Assembly (NCBI RefSeq): GCF_019800665.1
Contig: NZ_JAHVKO010000001.1
Coordinates: 620,001-684,000, forward strand
Source: Microbulbifer agarilyticus
GTDB lineage: Bacteria > Pseudomonadota > Gammaproteobacteria > Pseudomonadales > Cellvibrionaceae
Length of the DNA: 64,000 bases
Reading direction: 5' to 3'
This document shows, piece by piece, positions 17,657 through 27,696 of this stretch. Under the pieces are notes generated by a model. That model did no database searches, had not been told where the DNA came from, and saw only the letters and a list, made by a program, of their open reading frames with translations. The translations under genes and the position numbers were made by a program. Numbering within the stretch: position 1 is the first letter of the stretch; every line of letters begins with the position of its first letter.

Positions 17657-18585
17657 TGAGCATTCTGGTAATTGCAGAACACGACAATGCGGAGCTGAAA
17701 GGCGCCACTCTGAATACCATCGCTGCAGCCAAGGCTATTGGTGGTGACATCGACGTATTGGTTGTTGGTAGCGGCTGTGGTGCCGTTGCAGAAGCAGCGG
17801 CCAAGGTCGAAGGTGTCAGCAAGGTGCTGGTTGCCGACAATGCGGCCTACGAGCATCAGCTGGGTGAGAATACCGGCAAGCTGGTTGCCGACCTGGGCAA
17901 AAACTACAGCCACGTGCTGGCTGCTGCGACCACCACCGGCAAGAACATGCTGCCACGCGCTGCGGCACTGCTGGACGTACAGCCGATCTCCGACATCATT
18001 GCGGTCGAGAGCCCGGATACCTTCAAGCGTCCGGTCTATGCCGGTAACGTAATCGCTACTGTTCAGAGCTCTGACGCAATCAAGGTCGCTTCCGTGCGTA
18101 CCACCGCGTTTGATCCTGTAGCCGCCGAAGGCGGCAGCGCCGCGATCGAAGCGGTTGATATCGTGGACGACGCCCATGTATCCAAGTTCGTGGGTGAAGA
18201 GCTGGCCGAGTCCGATCGCCCAGAGCTGACCGCGGCGAGTGTTGTGATCTCCGGTGGTCGCGGCATGGGTAACGGTGAAAACTTCGAATTGCTGTACAAA
18301 GTAGCCGATAAACTTGGCGCTGCTGTGGGTGCATCCCGTGCCGCGGTTGACGCAGGCTTTGTACCGAACGACATGCAGGTTGGTCAGACCGGTAAGATCG
18401 TTGCTCCGGATCTGTACATCGCCGTGGGTATTTCCGGTGCCATCCAGCACTTGGCTGGCATGAAAGACTCCAAAGTGATCGTTGCGATCAACAAAGATGA
18501 AGAGGCGCCAATCTTCTCTGTAGCCGATTACGGTCTGGTTGCAGATTTGTTTGATGCGGTGCCGGAGTTGGAAACCAAATTGTAA
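17656..18585 (+). CDS. etfA: electron transfer flavoprotein subunit alpha
   Basis: The 309-residue large ETF subunit carries the FAD. The C-terminal FAD domain is clear: [22 protein letters not shown] and [13 protein letters not shown] 17656 overlaps the etfB stop. Electrons leave to the divergently encoded ETF-QO. A terminator follows at 31 bp. Confidence 0.97.
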   Translation: MSILVIAEHDNAELKGATLNTIAAAKAIGGDIDVLVVGSGCGAVAEAAAKVEGVSKVLVADNAAYEHQLGENTGKLVADLGKNYSHVLAAATTTGKNMLPRAAALLDVQPISDIIAVESPDTFKRPVYAGNVIATVQSSDAIKVASVRTTAFDPVAAEGGSAAIEAVDIVDDAHVSKFVGEELAESDRPELTAASVVISGGRGMGNGENFELLYKVADKLGAAVGASRAAVDAGFVPNDMQVGQTGKIVAPDLYIAVGISGAIQHLAGMKDSKVIVAINKDEEAPIFSVADYGLVADLFDAVPELETKL

Positions 18586-18615
18586 TATTGGGTTCATATA
18601 CTCCATCCCGGAAAG

Positions 18616-18638
18616 GGCGGCCTCTGGCCGCCTTTTTT
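18616..18638 (+). terminator. terminator of etfBA
   Basis: GGCGGCC/GGCCGCC (18616-18622 with 18626-18632) with a 3-nt loop and six T residues. Confidence 0.92.
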
Positions 18639-18811
18639 GATTCTAGGGTATGCGCGGAAGATGTCTGGTGCGTCACTTTTCTTTACGGGGCAGTTGGTTG
18701 TTTATTAACCTGTTTTGTAGGGAAGATTGCCTTTCTTCGGGTAAGCCCGGAGAATAGGCGCCCAATAACGAGAATTACGCTGTTTGTGGTACAGCAGAGA
18801 CGGGTTCAATC

Positions 18812-19495
18812 ATGTCTTTGGTCAAGCGCACATTATCTTCTGCTTTGCAGAATCCAGGATCTGCTGCCAGTACGGCAAAGCGCAGCCTGTTGGCTACGGT
18901 TGCTGTGGTTGGTACCTGGCTGACCACCAATATGCTGGCCTATGGTGACCTGGTGATCCCCGGCGGCGAGGCCGCAGAAAGCCTCTTGGCCGAACGCAGC
19001 ACCCGTTCTACCGCGCGCAGCAACCCTTCCTCGATACCTCCAACGGCATTTTTCGGTGTGGCCGCTGTAGAGCCAACGGCGCAGCCCGAAATTGATCTTG
19101 CCAACATCCCGATTACGCAGCTGAACCTGGTGTTGTCCGGTGTTTTGAGTAGCAGTGTTGCCGACCATGCGAGTGCGTTGGTGGCTCAGAAGGGGAAGCC
19201 GGCCGAACGTGTCTACGTTGGGCAGTCGCTACCGGGCGGGGCGGAAGTCTATTCCGTGGAGGTTGACCATATTATTCTGCGCAGAAACGGCCAGATGGAA
19301 AAATTGACGTATCCGGATGCGGATGGGCGTCCAACGGTTCCCAAGCAATATGAAAACTATGCCCGGCAAGCTGCCAAGGTTATTGGCGCAAATCGCGCAC
19401 CTGCTGATGGGGACCGGCAAGAATCAATTCGCGAGCGGTTAAAGCAGTTGCGAGAGATGGCGCGAGAGCGCCAGTCGGCACAGTCGAGCCAGTAA
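18812..19495 (+). CDS. gspC: type II secretion system protein GspC
   Basis: GspC is the inner-membrane protein that links the assembly platform to the secretin. The 227-residue product has an N-terminal membrane helix (about 22-45), a Pro/Ser-rich linker, then the homology region domain (about 100-175) that contacts GspD. A PDZ domain is missing; the C-terminus (about 195-227) is an Arg/Glu/Gln-rich helix that may form a coiled coil, as in Pseudomonas XcpP. It opens a contiguous gspC-M cluster. Confidence 0.88.
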   Translation: MSLVKRTLSSALQNPGSAASTAKRSLLATVAVVGTWLTTNMLAYGDLVIPGGEAAESLLAERSTRSTARSNPSSIPPTAFFGVAAVEPTAQPEIDLANIPITQLNLVLSGVLSSSVADHASALVAQKGKPAERVYVGQSLPGGAEVYSVEVDHIILRRNGQMEKLTYPDADGRPTVPKQYENYARQAAKVIGANRAPADGDRQESIRERLKQLREMARERQSAQSSQ

Positions 19496-19586
19496 AAATC
19501 TATTCGAGCAGGTGGGGTTTAGGGGCCTGCTTTTTATATTCAAGACCAAACTTTTTTGATAAGAAAGAATTAGAGCCAAAATCATA

Positions 19587-21557
19587 ATGATGAGCGTGTT
19601 TCACCAACGGCTAGTTGCTGTCGCCTTGGGTTTTTTACTGTCTTTTTCGGTGCTGGCTCAGTCGATGCAGGAGAGAGTGACCCTTTCTCTCGACAATGCC
19701 GACATTCGTGACCTGATCAACTGGGCGGCGGACTTTACCGGCAAGAACATCATTGTTCACCAGAACGTAAAAGGTAAGGTGACGGTGGTTGCCGGTGATC
19801 CTATGACGCACCAGCAGGCGTTTGACGTATTTATGTCAGTGCTGCAGGTCAACGGCTTCAGCCTGATCGAGCAGGGCGATGCCTGGAAAGTGGTGCCGGA
19901 CTCCCTGGCCAAGCAGCAAGCCATTCCCGTTGTCGATGAGGGCAGCCGCGCACCCGGTGAAGCACTGGTCGTGCGCACGGTGCGGGTAGAGAACATTTCC
20001 GCGGCGCAGCTAATCGCGATGTTGCGCCCGTTGATTCCGCAAACCGGCCATCTGGCGGCCTATGCCGACACCAATACCCTGATCGTCGCGGATCGCGCGG
20101 CCAACATCGAGCAAATCGTACGTCTGATCCGCCAATTGGATCGCGCCGGTGCGATCGACATTGAACTGGTACCCCTAGAGTTCGCTTCTGCCAAAGAAGT
20201 AAAACAGGTGATGACCGAGTTGCTGCAGGGCGGCGGCAAGCAGGCCGGTAATGATATTCAGCCGCTGCGTATCGCGGTTGATGAGCGCTCCAACAGTATT
20301 CTGCTTACCGGTGACCCGGTAACCCGCAGCCAACTGAAAAAGGTGATCTATCGCCTGGACCAGCCGCTCTCCGGTGATGGCAACACCGCGGTGGTGTATG
20401 TGCAATACGCCAGCGCTGCGGAATTGAAGCCTATTCTCGAGGGCATGAGCGGCAGTATTCAGAAAACCGAAAAAGACCAGCAGGTTGCCAATGTTGAAGT
20501 CAGCATTCAGGTCAACGAAGAGCTGAATGCGCTGATTCTCACCGCGCCGCCCTCATTGCTGGAAACCATGCGTGGCGTTATTGCCAAGCTGGACGTGCGT
20601 CGGGCACAGGTACTGATCGAAGCGATCATTGTTGAAGTGACCGAAGGCACCGACAACGAACTGGGTATCAAGTGGATCGCCAGTGATGAAGGCAACGTAT
20701 TTGCCGGTTTCGAAAATGACGTGGCCATTGGTGACCCGGATGACCCCGATAACATTATCGTGGATGGTGTGCCGATCAATCCGCGCTCCCTGGACCCGCT
20801 CAACCTGGTGCGCAGTGGTTTTAACCTCGGTTTCCTGAGTGGTACCGATGTGCGCGTCGCGCTGAATGCCTTGGCATCTTCAAATAACGCCAACATCCTG
20901 TCGACGCCGACCGTCATGGCGCTCGACAACGAAGAGGCGGAAATTCTGGTCGGCCAGAACGTACCGTTTGTGACTGGGCAGCAGCTGCGTGAGGGCAGTG
21001 GCACCGATCCATTTAACACCGTTTCCCGTGAAGACGTGGGTACCGAGCTGAAGGTCATCCCGCGGGTGAATAACAACAACTCGGTGACCCTGGAAATCGA
21101 ACAGAAGGTGGAGAACGTATTGCCGGTGACCGGTCCTGCGGTGGACCTGGTAACCAGCAAGCGCGAAATCCGCACCAAAGTATTGATCGACGATGGCGCC
21201 ATCTTGGTACTTGGCGGTCTGATCGAAGACAAGGTCACCGAAATCAATCAGAAAGTCCCTCTGCTGGGTGATATCCCGGGCCTCGGACGCTTGTTCCGCA
21301 ACTCCGCTAAGGAAGTCAACAAGACCAACCTGATGGTGTTTATCCGTCCGAAGATTCTCAGCAATCAGGTTGCCGGCTACGAGGAGACCCGTCGTCGTTA
21401 CCGCGATATGCAGGAAAAGCAGCTTTACCTACGCGATCGCACCAGCCGCATTTGGGATTGGAATCGCGGCGACGTTCTGCCTGATTTGCTACCGCCTGCG
21501 GCGGCCACTGAAGAAGTACAGGAAGAGTTTCCTCTGGAGCCCGAGGACACCAAGTGA
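19587..21557 (+). CDS. gspD: type II secretion system secretin GspD
   Basis: This 656-residue protein forms the outer-membrane channel of the system. A signal peptide ends L-A-Q. The N0 domain and three N1-type repeats precede the C-terminal secretin domain, whose end carries the family motif V-P-L-L-G-D-I-P-G-L-G-R-L-F. The start may be ATG 19587 or the adjacent 19590. The gspE start overlaps its stop. Confidence 0.97.
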   Translation: MMSVFHQRLVAVALGFLLSFSVLAQSMQERVTLSLDNADIRDLINWAADFTGKNIIVHQNVKGKVTVVAGDPMTHQQAFDVFMSVLQVNGFSLIEQGDAWKVVPDSLAKQQAIPVVDEGSRAPGEALVVRTVRVENISAAQLIAMLRPLIPQTGHLAAYADTNTLIVADRAANIEQIVRLIRQLDRAGAIDIELVPLEFASAKEVKQVMTELLQGGGKQAGNDIQPLRIAVDERSNSILLTGDPVTRSQLKKVIYRLDQPLSGDGNTAVVYVQYASAAELKPILEGMSGSIQKTEKDQQVANVEVSIQVNEELNALILTAPPSLLETMRGVIAKLDVRRAQVLIEAIIVEVTEGTDNELGIKWIASDEGNVFAGFENDVAIGDPDDPDNIIVDGVPINPRSLDPLNLVRSGFNLGFLSGTDVRVALNALASSNNANILSTPTVMALDNEEAEILVGQNVPFVTGQQLREGSGTDPFNTVSREDVGTELKVIPRVNNNNSVTLEIEQKVENVLPVTGPAVDLVTSKREIRTKVLIDDGAILVLGGLIEDKVTEINQKVPLLGDIPGLGRLFRNSAKEVNKTNLMVFIRPKILSNQVAGYEETRRRYRDMQEKQLYLRDRTSRIWDWNRGDVLPDLLPPAAATEEVQEEFPLEPEDTK

Positions 21558-23035
21558 TGACGGAGCTCGCCCTTAAGCGCCTGCCATATGCCTTTGCCAA
21601 GCGGCATCAGGTATTGCTGGCCGAGGTAGAAGGTGCGCCGGTGTGTCAATACGTTGCGCCTTTGAATCCGTCTGTTCTGGCGGAGGTACAGCGCTTGTGC
21701 GAAGCACCCTTGGGCGTGGCTTCGGTCGATCTCGACACCTTTCAGCAATCTTTACAGCGCGAATACGAGAATCGGGAAGGGGGCAACCTTTCCGATGTCG
21801 AGAGCCTGGGTGAAGATCTCGATCTGGCTGCGGTCGCTGATTCGGTGCCTGAGACCGAGGACCTGCTCGAGCAGGAAGACGATGCACCGATCGTTAAACT
21901 GATTAACGCGATTTTTGCCGAGTCCCTGAAGCAGGGCGCCTCGGATATTCATATTGAAACCTTCGAAAAGCGCCTCGTGGTACGTTTCCGGGTAGACGGC
22001 GTATTGCGCGAAGTTCTGCAGCCCCGCCGCGCTCTGGCGCCGCTGCTGGTGTCGCGTATCAAGGTTATGGCGAAGCTCGATATCGCTGAGAAACGTATCC
22101 CGCAGGACGGCCGTATCTCACTGTTGATGGGTGGCCGAGAAGTGGATGTGCGTGTCTCCACCATGCCGTCTTCTGCCGGCGAGCGCGTGGTAATGCGCCT
22201 GCTGGATAAGCAAGCGGGCAAGATGGATATGCGGCACCTTGGGATGGCGGAGCGCGATCTCAAGGTCATTACCGAGCTGCTGAGCCGCCCCCACGGCATC
22301 CTGCTGGTTACCGGCCCTACGGGCTCCGGTAAAACCACCACCCTGTATGCGGGCCTTGCCAGCATCAATCACCGCGAAAAGAACATCCTCACTGTAGAGG
22401 ATCCGGTGGAATACAATCTGGAAGGCGTTGGTCAGACCCAGGTCAATACCAAGGCCGATATGACCTTTGCGCGCGGTCTGCGCGCCATTCTCCGCCAGGA
22501 CCCGGATGTGGTGATGGTGGGGGAGATTCGTGACCTTGAGACCATGCAGATCGCCATTCAGGCGAGTTTGACCGGTCACCTTGTGCTTTCCACGCTGCAC
22601 ACCAATACCGCCCTTGGCGCCGTGACTCGCCTGGTGGATATGGGTATCGAGCCATTCCTGCTGTCTTCCAGTCTGATCGGGGTACTTGCCCAGCGCCTGG
22701 TACGGGTACTTTGCCCGGATTGCCGCCAGCCCCATGAAGCAGATGCGTTTGAGTGCTCGGCACTCGGTCTGGAAGAGGGTGCCAGCGCAACCATCTACCG
22801 CCCTGGCGGCTGTGAGAAGTGCAACCACAGTGGCTATCTCGGGCGTGTCGGTATCTACGAGTTGGTGCCGGTCAACGAGAAGCTCCGCCAGATGATTCAC
22901 GATCGCGATTCCGAAAGTGCACTGGTACAGGAAGCGCGCACGCTCGGTCCGAGTATTCGCGATGACGGTATGGCCAAGGTGTTGGCTGGCGTAACTTCAC
23001 TGGAAGAAGTGCTGCGGGTAACCCAGGAGTCCTGA
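21557..23035 (+). CDS. gspE: type II secretion system ATPase GspE
   Basis: GspE is the cytoplasmic hexameric ATPase that powers pseudopilus assembly. Seen are an N1E/N2E domain, Walker A G-P-T-G-S-G-K-T-T-T, the Asp box, Walker B around V-V-M-V-G-E-I-R-D, and a tetracysteine zinc motif (C-P-D-C and C-E-K-C). ATG 21557 overlaps the gspD stop by one base; an in-frame GTG at 21554 is an alternative. Length of 492 residues is typical. Confidence 0.97.
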   Translation: MTELALKRLPYAFAKRHQVLLAEVEGAPVCQYVAPLNPSVLAEVQRLCEAPLGVASVDLDTFQQSLQREYENREGGNLSDVESLGEDLDLAAVADSVPETEDLLEQEDDAPIVKLINAIFAESLKQGASDIHIETFEKRLVVRFRVDGVLREVLQPRRALAPLLVSRIKVMAKLDIAEKRIPQDGRISLLMGGREVDVRVSTMPSSAGERVVMRLLDKQAGKMDMRHLGMAERDLKVITELLSRPHGILLVTGPTGSGKTTTLYAGLASINHREKNILTVEDPVEYNLEGVGQTQVNTKADMTFARGLRAILRQDPDVVMVGEIRDLETMQIAIQASLTGHLVLSTLHTNTALGAVTRLVDMGIEPFLLSSSLIGVLAQRLVRVLCPDCRQPHEADAFECSALGLEEGASATIYRPGGCEKCNHSGYLGRVGIYELVPVNEKLRQMIHDRDSESALVQEARTLGPSIRDDGMAKVLAGVTSLEEVLRVTQES

Positions 23036-23036
23036 T

Positions 23037-24257
23037 ATGGGTGCATTCGAGTACACAGCGCTGAACAGTGGTGGCCGCAAGAATCGCGGCACGCTGGAGG
23101 CCGACAGCGCCAAAGCGGCACGGCAGCAGCTGCGCGCCAAAGGGCTGATTCCTTTGGAAGTGGCGGCAGCTTCTGGCGAGGCGGCCGGGCAAGCGGCGGG
23201 CAGCCTGTTTAGTGGTAGCCCCGGCCTCGGTATCAAGCCGCTGGCCCTGCTTACCCGTCAAATCGCAACGCTGTTGCGCGCCGGTATTCCCCTCGAAGAA
23301 ACCCTCAGTGCCATTGCAAACCAGACTCGCAACCAGAAGGTGCGGCGCATAGTGCTGGCGATTCGGGCAAAAGTGCTCGAAGGTCACAGCCTGGCGCAGG
23401 CGCTGGGGAGCTTTCCGCGCGCTTTTCCCAAGCTCTATCGCGCAACCGTTGAGGCTGGAGAACACTCCGGGCACCTGGACGGCGTGCTGGAACGACTGGC
23501 TGACTACACCGAGAGTCAGCAGCAGTTCCGGCAGAAGGTGCAGCTGGCTCTGATCTATCCCATCGTGCTGGTGGTGATCTGTATCTTGGTGGTGACCGGG
23601 CTCATGGTTTACGTCGTGCCAGACGTGATTGAGGTCTTTACCGGTACCGGGCAGACTCTGCCCATGGCGACGCGTATTCTGGTCTCCATCAGCGACTTTA
23701 TTTCCGCCTGGGGCTGGATGATCCCTCCGGCGATCATTTTGATGGTAGTTGGCTGGCTGCTATTGCTGCGTCGGCCCGGTTTCCGCTACCGCTACCATCA
23801 CCGCCTACTGGAAATGCCGGTTATCGGTTGGCTGGTACGTGGTGGGCAGAGCGCACGCTACGTGGGTACGCTCGCCATCCTGACCGGCAGCAGCGTACCA
23901 CTGGTGCAGGCCATGGGTATTGCCAGCGGGGTAATGGGCAATGACTATTTGAAAGAGCGCCTGCTCATCGCGCAGAAATTTGTACGCGAGGGCGGCAGCC
24001 TGAGAAAAGCATTGGAAGACGTGGAATACTTCCCGCCAATGATGACCTACATGATTGCCAGTGGTGAATCCTCTGGCACACTGGACCAAATGCTGGTGCG
24101 TGCGGCTGAAAATCAGGAGCGTGACCTGCAGGGGGCGGTGACGGCCTTCGTCAGCTTGTTTGAGCCGATCATGCTGCTGTTAATGGCGGGTATTGTTCTG
24201 TTTATCGTGATGGCCATCATGATGCCGATCATGAGCATGAACCAATTAGTGGTGTGA
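23037..24257 (+). CDS. gspF: type II secretion system inner-membrane protein GspF
   Basis: The 406-residue polytopic platform protein has two repeated cytoplasmic T2SSF domains and three membrane segments (about 170-195, 220-245 and 375-400). It begins one base after the gspE stop. It connects the ATPase to the pseudopilus. Confidence 0.96.
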   Translation: MGAFEYTALNSGGRKNRGTLEADSAKAARQQLRAKGLIPLEVAAASGEAAGQAAGSLFSGSPGLGIKPLALLTRQIATLLRAGIPLEETLSAIANQTRNQKVRRIVLAIRAKVLEGHSLAQALGSFPRAFPKLYRATVEAGEHSGHLDGVLERLADYTESQQQFRQKVQLALIYPIVLVVICILVVTGLMVYVVPDVIEVFTGTGQTLPMATRILVSISDFISAWGWMIPPAIILMVVGWLLLLRRPGFRYRYHHRLLEMPVIGWLVRGGQSARYVGTLAILTGSSVPLVQAMGIASGVMGNDYLKERLLIAQKFVREGGSLRKALEDVEYFPPMMTYMIASGESSGTLDQMLVRAAENQERDLQGAVTAFVSLFEPIMLLLMAGIVLFIVMAIMMPIMSMNQLVV

Positions 24258-24309
24258 CCTGTCCTTGCTTTAGGGCGGGTATTTAAGATTTGTAAACGCG
24301 AGGTGAGAA

Positions 24310-24738
24310 ATGAGCAATTTGCGTAAGCAGAAGGGTTTTACCCTGATCGAGATCATGGTGGTGATCGTGATTCTCGGTGTTCTCGGTGCATTGGTAGTGC
24401 CGAACATCATGGGGCGTACCGGTGAGGCACGTATCAAAGCGGCGACCGTGGACCTGAGAGCGATCTCAACCGCGCTGGATATGTACCGTATGGACAACTT
24501 TGTATACCCAAGCTCTGATCAGGGCCTGGGCGCATTGGTGAGCAAGCCGTCCGGTTTCCCAGAGGCGAAAAATTGGGTTGAGCCTTACCTGAAGAAGGCG
24601 CCCAAGGACCCATGGGGCAACGAGTACCAGTACATTAGCCCCGGAAGTGCCGGTGCCTATGACCTGTTTAGCCTCGGTGCGGATGGTAAGCCTGGCGGTG
24701 AGGGTGAATCTGCGGATCTTTTCGCAGCTGAGCTCTAA
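24310..24738 (+). CDS. gspG: major pseudopilin GspG
   Basis: A 142-residue class III pseudopilin. The prepilin leader MSNLRKQKG is cut before F-T-L-I-E, with Glu5 present. The C-terminal half holds the conserved calcium-binding loop region with D-P-W-G-N-E-Y and D-L-F-S-L-G-A-D-G-K. It forms the pseudopilus shaft. Confidence 0.97.
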   Translation: MSNLRKQKGFTLIEIMVVIVILGVLGALVVPNIMGRTGEARIKAATVDLRAISTALDMYRMDNFVYPSSDQGLGALVSKPSGFPEAKNWVEPYLKKAPKDPWGNEYQYISPGSAGAYDLFSLGADGKPGGEGESADLFAAEL

Positions 24739-24758
24739 TTTCAGGATTTATTTCTAAC

Positions 24759-25358
24759 ATGCGCGTCCCGGCCCGCCATCAGCGGGGGTTTACCCTGATC
24801 GAGTTGCTGGTGGTGATTGTCATCATCGCTTCGCTTGCGGGCATGGCGACGCTCTCCCTGCGCAATACAGATGCTCGCAATTGGACCGGTGAGGTTCAAC
24901 GGCTTGCCAATCTGTTGCAGCTGGTGGCCGATCGCGCACTGATCGATAAAGCCCACTACGGTGTGGTATTCGAAGAGGCGAGTTACCGGGTGGTGCGTTA
25001 CGATTCCTCGGCGCTCAAGTGGCTGGAGGTGGATTTCTCCGCAACCCCCGGTTCCGCCAATGCCAGCCGCTTTATGTCGCACGAGCTGCCGCCCAATATG
25101 CGTCTTGAAGTCCTTTCGCAAACGGAATTACCGGATGCAGATGGGCAGACCACCAGCTATTCCCCAAGCTCCTCAAGTTCAAACAGGCAAGACGACGAAG
25201 AGATAGCCCCGCAATTCGCCGCACTTTCGAGTGGTGAAGTATTGCCGGTGGAATTGGCGTTTCTGCTGATGCGTAACGGCGATGTGGGGCGCGGCGCGAT
25301 TATTTCCTACAGCAGCCTGTATGGCATGGAGCTGGAGTGGCAGGCCGATGACTACTAG
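24759..25358 (+). CDS. gspH: minor pseudopilin GspH
   Basis: The 199-residue protein has a 10-residue leader ending Q-R-G, then F-T-L-I-E-L and a hydrophobic helix. The globular part is diverged, with a Ser-rich stretch (about residues 128-142). Position between gspG and gspI confirms the assignment. Its last 11 bases overlap the gspI start. Confidence 0.9.
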   Translation: MRVPARHQRGFTLIELLVVIVIIASLAGMATLSLRNTDARNWTGEVQRLANLLQLVADRALIDKAHYGVVFEEASYRVVRYDSSALKWLEVDFSATPGSANASRFMSHELPPNMRLEVLSQTELPDADGQTTSYSPSSSSSNRQDDEEIAPQFAALSSGEVLPVELAFLLMRNGDVGRGAIISYSSLYGMELEWQADDY

Positions 25359-25758
25359 TCGTATCGGCGGGGCCGCCCGTTCTTTGTCGCCTATTTCACC
25401 CATGTTGAGAGCCCGGGGCTTCACACTGGTCGAGGTGCTGGTGGCACTGGTGATTTTCGGCGTGATTGCAGCGAGTGTGTTGAAGACGCTGCAGGACAGT
25501 GTGCGCCAGCAGGCCGCTCTGGAAGAGCGCCTGACCGCGAACATTGTGGCGCAGCAGATGCTGGCAGAAATTCGCCTGCGTACGGATTGGCCGCCCCTGG
25601 GTAAAGAGACCGAAACGGTCTTGCTGGGGGATCGTGAGTGGGAAGTCTCGGCAGAGGTGAAGTCCACCAAAGAGCCGCGTATGCGCCACATCATTGTGCA
25701 GGTAGGCTGGCCGGAAAAGCCCCCGATTCTCACCGTCGACTCCTGGGTAGCGGAGTAA
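25348..25758 (+). CDS. gspI: minor pseudopilin GspI
   Basis: The product has the prepilin motif R-G/F-T-L-V-E-V-L and a short globular domain typical of GspI, which nucleates the GspIJK tip complex. Two starts are possible: ATG 25348, overlapping gspH and giving a 24-residue leader, or ATG 25402, giving the more typical leader MLRARG. The former is listed because the gene overlap is compact; the latter is equally plausible. Confidence 0.88.
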   Translation: MTTSRIGGAARSLSPISPMLRARGFTLVEVLVALVIFGVIAASVLKTLQDSVRQQAALEERLTANIVAQQMLAEIRLRTDWPPLGKETETVLLGDREWEVSAEVKSTKEPRMRHIIVQVGWPEKPPILTVDSWVAE

Positions 25759-25765
25759 TAGGACG

Positions 25766-26644
25766 ATGAAATCCTCGCAACTTTGCCCCGACTCGCCGCC
25801 ACGCTTCCGCCCGCGTAACCCACAGCGTACTCCTCGCCGCGCCGGTGGTTTTACGCTGATCGAAGTAATGGTAGTGCTGGTCATCGTGTCGATTATTGGC
25901 ATCGGCTCCTATTCATTACTCGAAACCTTCTTTACCACCGATCGCGTGCTGAATGCCCGCGCGGATGAGATGCGCCAACTTTCCATGGCGATGTATCGCC
26001 TGGATGATGACCTGCGCCAGTTTACGCCGCGCCCGGTAAAGAATGGGTACAGCGGCTATGAGCCGGCCTTCATAGGCGTGACCAACGAATTCGAATTTAC
26101 GCGCCTGGGGGCAGCAAATCTCACCGGCGACCCTCGCGGCAACCTCCAGCGTCTGCACTATGGCATCGGTTATCCGGAAGAGGACGATGACCGCTTCGAC
26201 TCCCTGGAGGATGATGACACGGTGCTGTTGTTGCGCAGCCGCTGGCGCGTGCTGGACCGCGGGCCCGACTCCGAGGCCGTTGTTGAGCCGGTGCTCGACG
26301 ACATCGTAGAGCTCAATGTGCGCTACTTTGACCGCGATACCCGCGTCTGGCTGTCCCAGTGGCCACCGGTTTCTTCCGCCACCACACCTGGCGCGGTAGA
26401 CCTGCGCTTGCCGCAGGCGATTGAGGTCACGTTGGTAACCCGCACTGGCGGCGAAATGCGTCGACTGTTTTCTCTGCCTGAATTCAACGCGTCCAATGCT
26501 GCATCTGGCGGCAGCTCGGGCGGTGCTTCCGGCGGCGGGTCAAATGGCGGTAACCAGAGTAGTGGCGGCAGCACTGGCGGAGCCGGTGGTAATTCAGGTG
26601 GCACCGGCGGTAATTCAGGCGGCGAAGGGGAGGAGCGTCAGTGA
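25766..26644 (+). CDS. gspJ: minor pseudopilin GspJ with Gly/Ser-rich tail
   Basis: The 292-residue protein has a long (28-residue) basic leader ending A-G-G, then F-T-L-I-E-V-M and a GspJ globular domain. Unusually, the last 45 or so residues are a low-complexity run of Gly, Ser, Asn and Thr in S-G-G-type repeats (from about 26500). GspJ forms the pseudopilus tip with GspI and GspK. Its stop overlaps the gspK GTG start by four bases. Confidence 0.92.
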   Translation: MKSSQLCPDSPPRFRPRNPQRTPRRAGGFTLIEVMVVLVIVSIIGIGSYSLLETFFTTDRVLNARADEMRQLSMAMYRLDDDLRQFTPRPVKNGYSGYEPAFIGVTNEFEFTRLGAANLTGDPRGNLQRLHYGIGYPEEDDDRFDSLEDDDTVLLLRSRWRVLDRGPDSEAVVEPVLDDIVELNVRYFDRDTRVWLSQWPPVSSATTPGAVDLRLPQAIEVTLVTRTGGEMRRLFSLPEFNASNAASGGSSGGASGGGSNGGNQSSGGSTGGAGGNSGGTGGNSGGEGEERQ

Positions 26645-27696
26645 AATTGATGTCCCTCTCCCGACAGAAAGGCGTGGCATTGATTACCGTGCTGCTGGTG
26701 ATGGTTATCGCCATTGCCGCTATTACTCATGCCGTCACCCGCAACCGCTTGGCGATATCCCGCACCAGTGCCATTTTGGCAAATACCCAGCTTGCCGAGT
26801 TTGTACATGGGGCCGAGGCGTGGGCAATTATTACCCTGGAAAAAGACTTTATTGAGGATCAGGCGGCATCCGAATCCAGTGATAACCTGATGGAGCTCTG
26901 GGCTCAGAAACAGGTTGAATTCAATCCTGATAACGGAAAAATTCGCATTTTAATCAAGGACTTACAGTCCTGCTTTAATGTTAATAATCTGACGGTTCCG
27001 CGCTCTGGTGGCGGATCCAGTTCGGGAGGAGGCAGAGGAGGATCTTCCGGTGGCTCCTCTGGTGGAGCTTCCGGCAGCTCAGGTGGCAGTTCAGGTGGTA
27101 CTGCGGCGCATCAGGTGCTGCAGCGTTTGGTGCGCAATCTGGGCGGGCAGCCCGATGTCGCGCTGGCCATTGAAGATTGGCTCGATGCCGGCGACACCCC
27201 GTTGGCCTCCGGCTCAGAGGATACCGGCTACCTGGGGCTGGAGCTTGCCTATCGGACCCCGGATACCTTGATTACCGACCCTTCAGAATTGCGCGCGGTG
27301 CAGGGTATGGAGGCGGAAACATGGCGCCTACTGCGACCTGAGCTTTGCGCGCTGCCGGAGGCAGGCACCAGCGTCAACGTGAATACCGCATCTGCCGAAT
27401 TGCTGAACGCTATGTACCCATCGGCGAACATTGCCGGGCTGATCTCTCAGCGTGAATCTGGTGTGGTATTCAGTCAGATGGCTGATCTGACCGCTTTTGA
27501 TATCACTGGTGCAGGCGAGCTGGACTTCAGTACAAACTACTATGTCGCACATATTGCCGTGCAGTTGGGGTTGGAACACCGCCAGTATTGGGAGTCGGTA
27601 TTGAAACTCGACAACACCACGGGAAAAATACAAGTAATCCAGCGCCAGCGGCGCGAGTTTTCCGGCCAGTTTTTGCAGGAATTATTGGGGGTCTAA
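26641..27696 (+). CDS. gspK: minor pseudopilin GspK with Gly/Ser-rich insert
   Basis: GspK caps the pseudopilus. The 351-residue protein has leader M-K-L-M-S-L-S-R-Q-K-G before V-A-L-I-T, with Thr in place of Glu5 as usual for GspK. D-L-Q-S-C-F-N-V-N-N-L and the helical domain near A-V-Q-G-M are conserved. Between them lies a Gly/Ser-rich insert (27004-27102, about 33 residues) like the GspJ tail. Start is GTG 26641, overlapping gspJ. Confidence 0.93.
   Translation: MKLMSLSRQKGVALITVLLVMVIAIAAITHAVTRNRLAISRTSAILANTQLAEFVHGAEAWAIITLEKDFIEDQAASESSDNLMELWAQKQVEFNPDNGKIRILIKDLQSCFNVNNLTVPRSGGGSSSGGGRGGSSGGSSGGASGSSGGSSGGTAAHQVLQRLVRNLGGQPDVALAIEDWLDAGDTPLASGSEDTGYLGLELAYRTPDTLITDPSELRAVQGMEAETWRLLRPELCALPEAGTSVNVNTASAELLNAMYPSANIAGLISQRESGVVFSQMADLTAFDITGAGELDFSTNYYVAHIAVQLGLEHRQYWESVLKLDNTTGKIQVIQRQRREFSGQFLQELLGV

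Noticed and set aside
17584-18606. 340-codon minus-strand ORF
   Set aside because: Antisense to etfA, which is certain.
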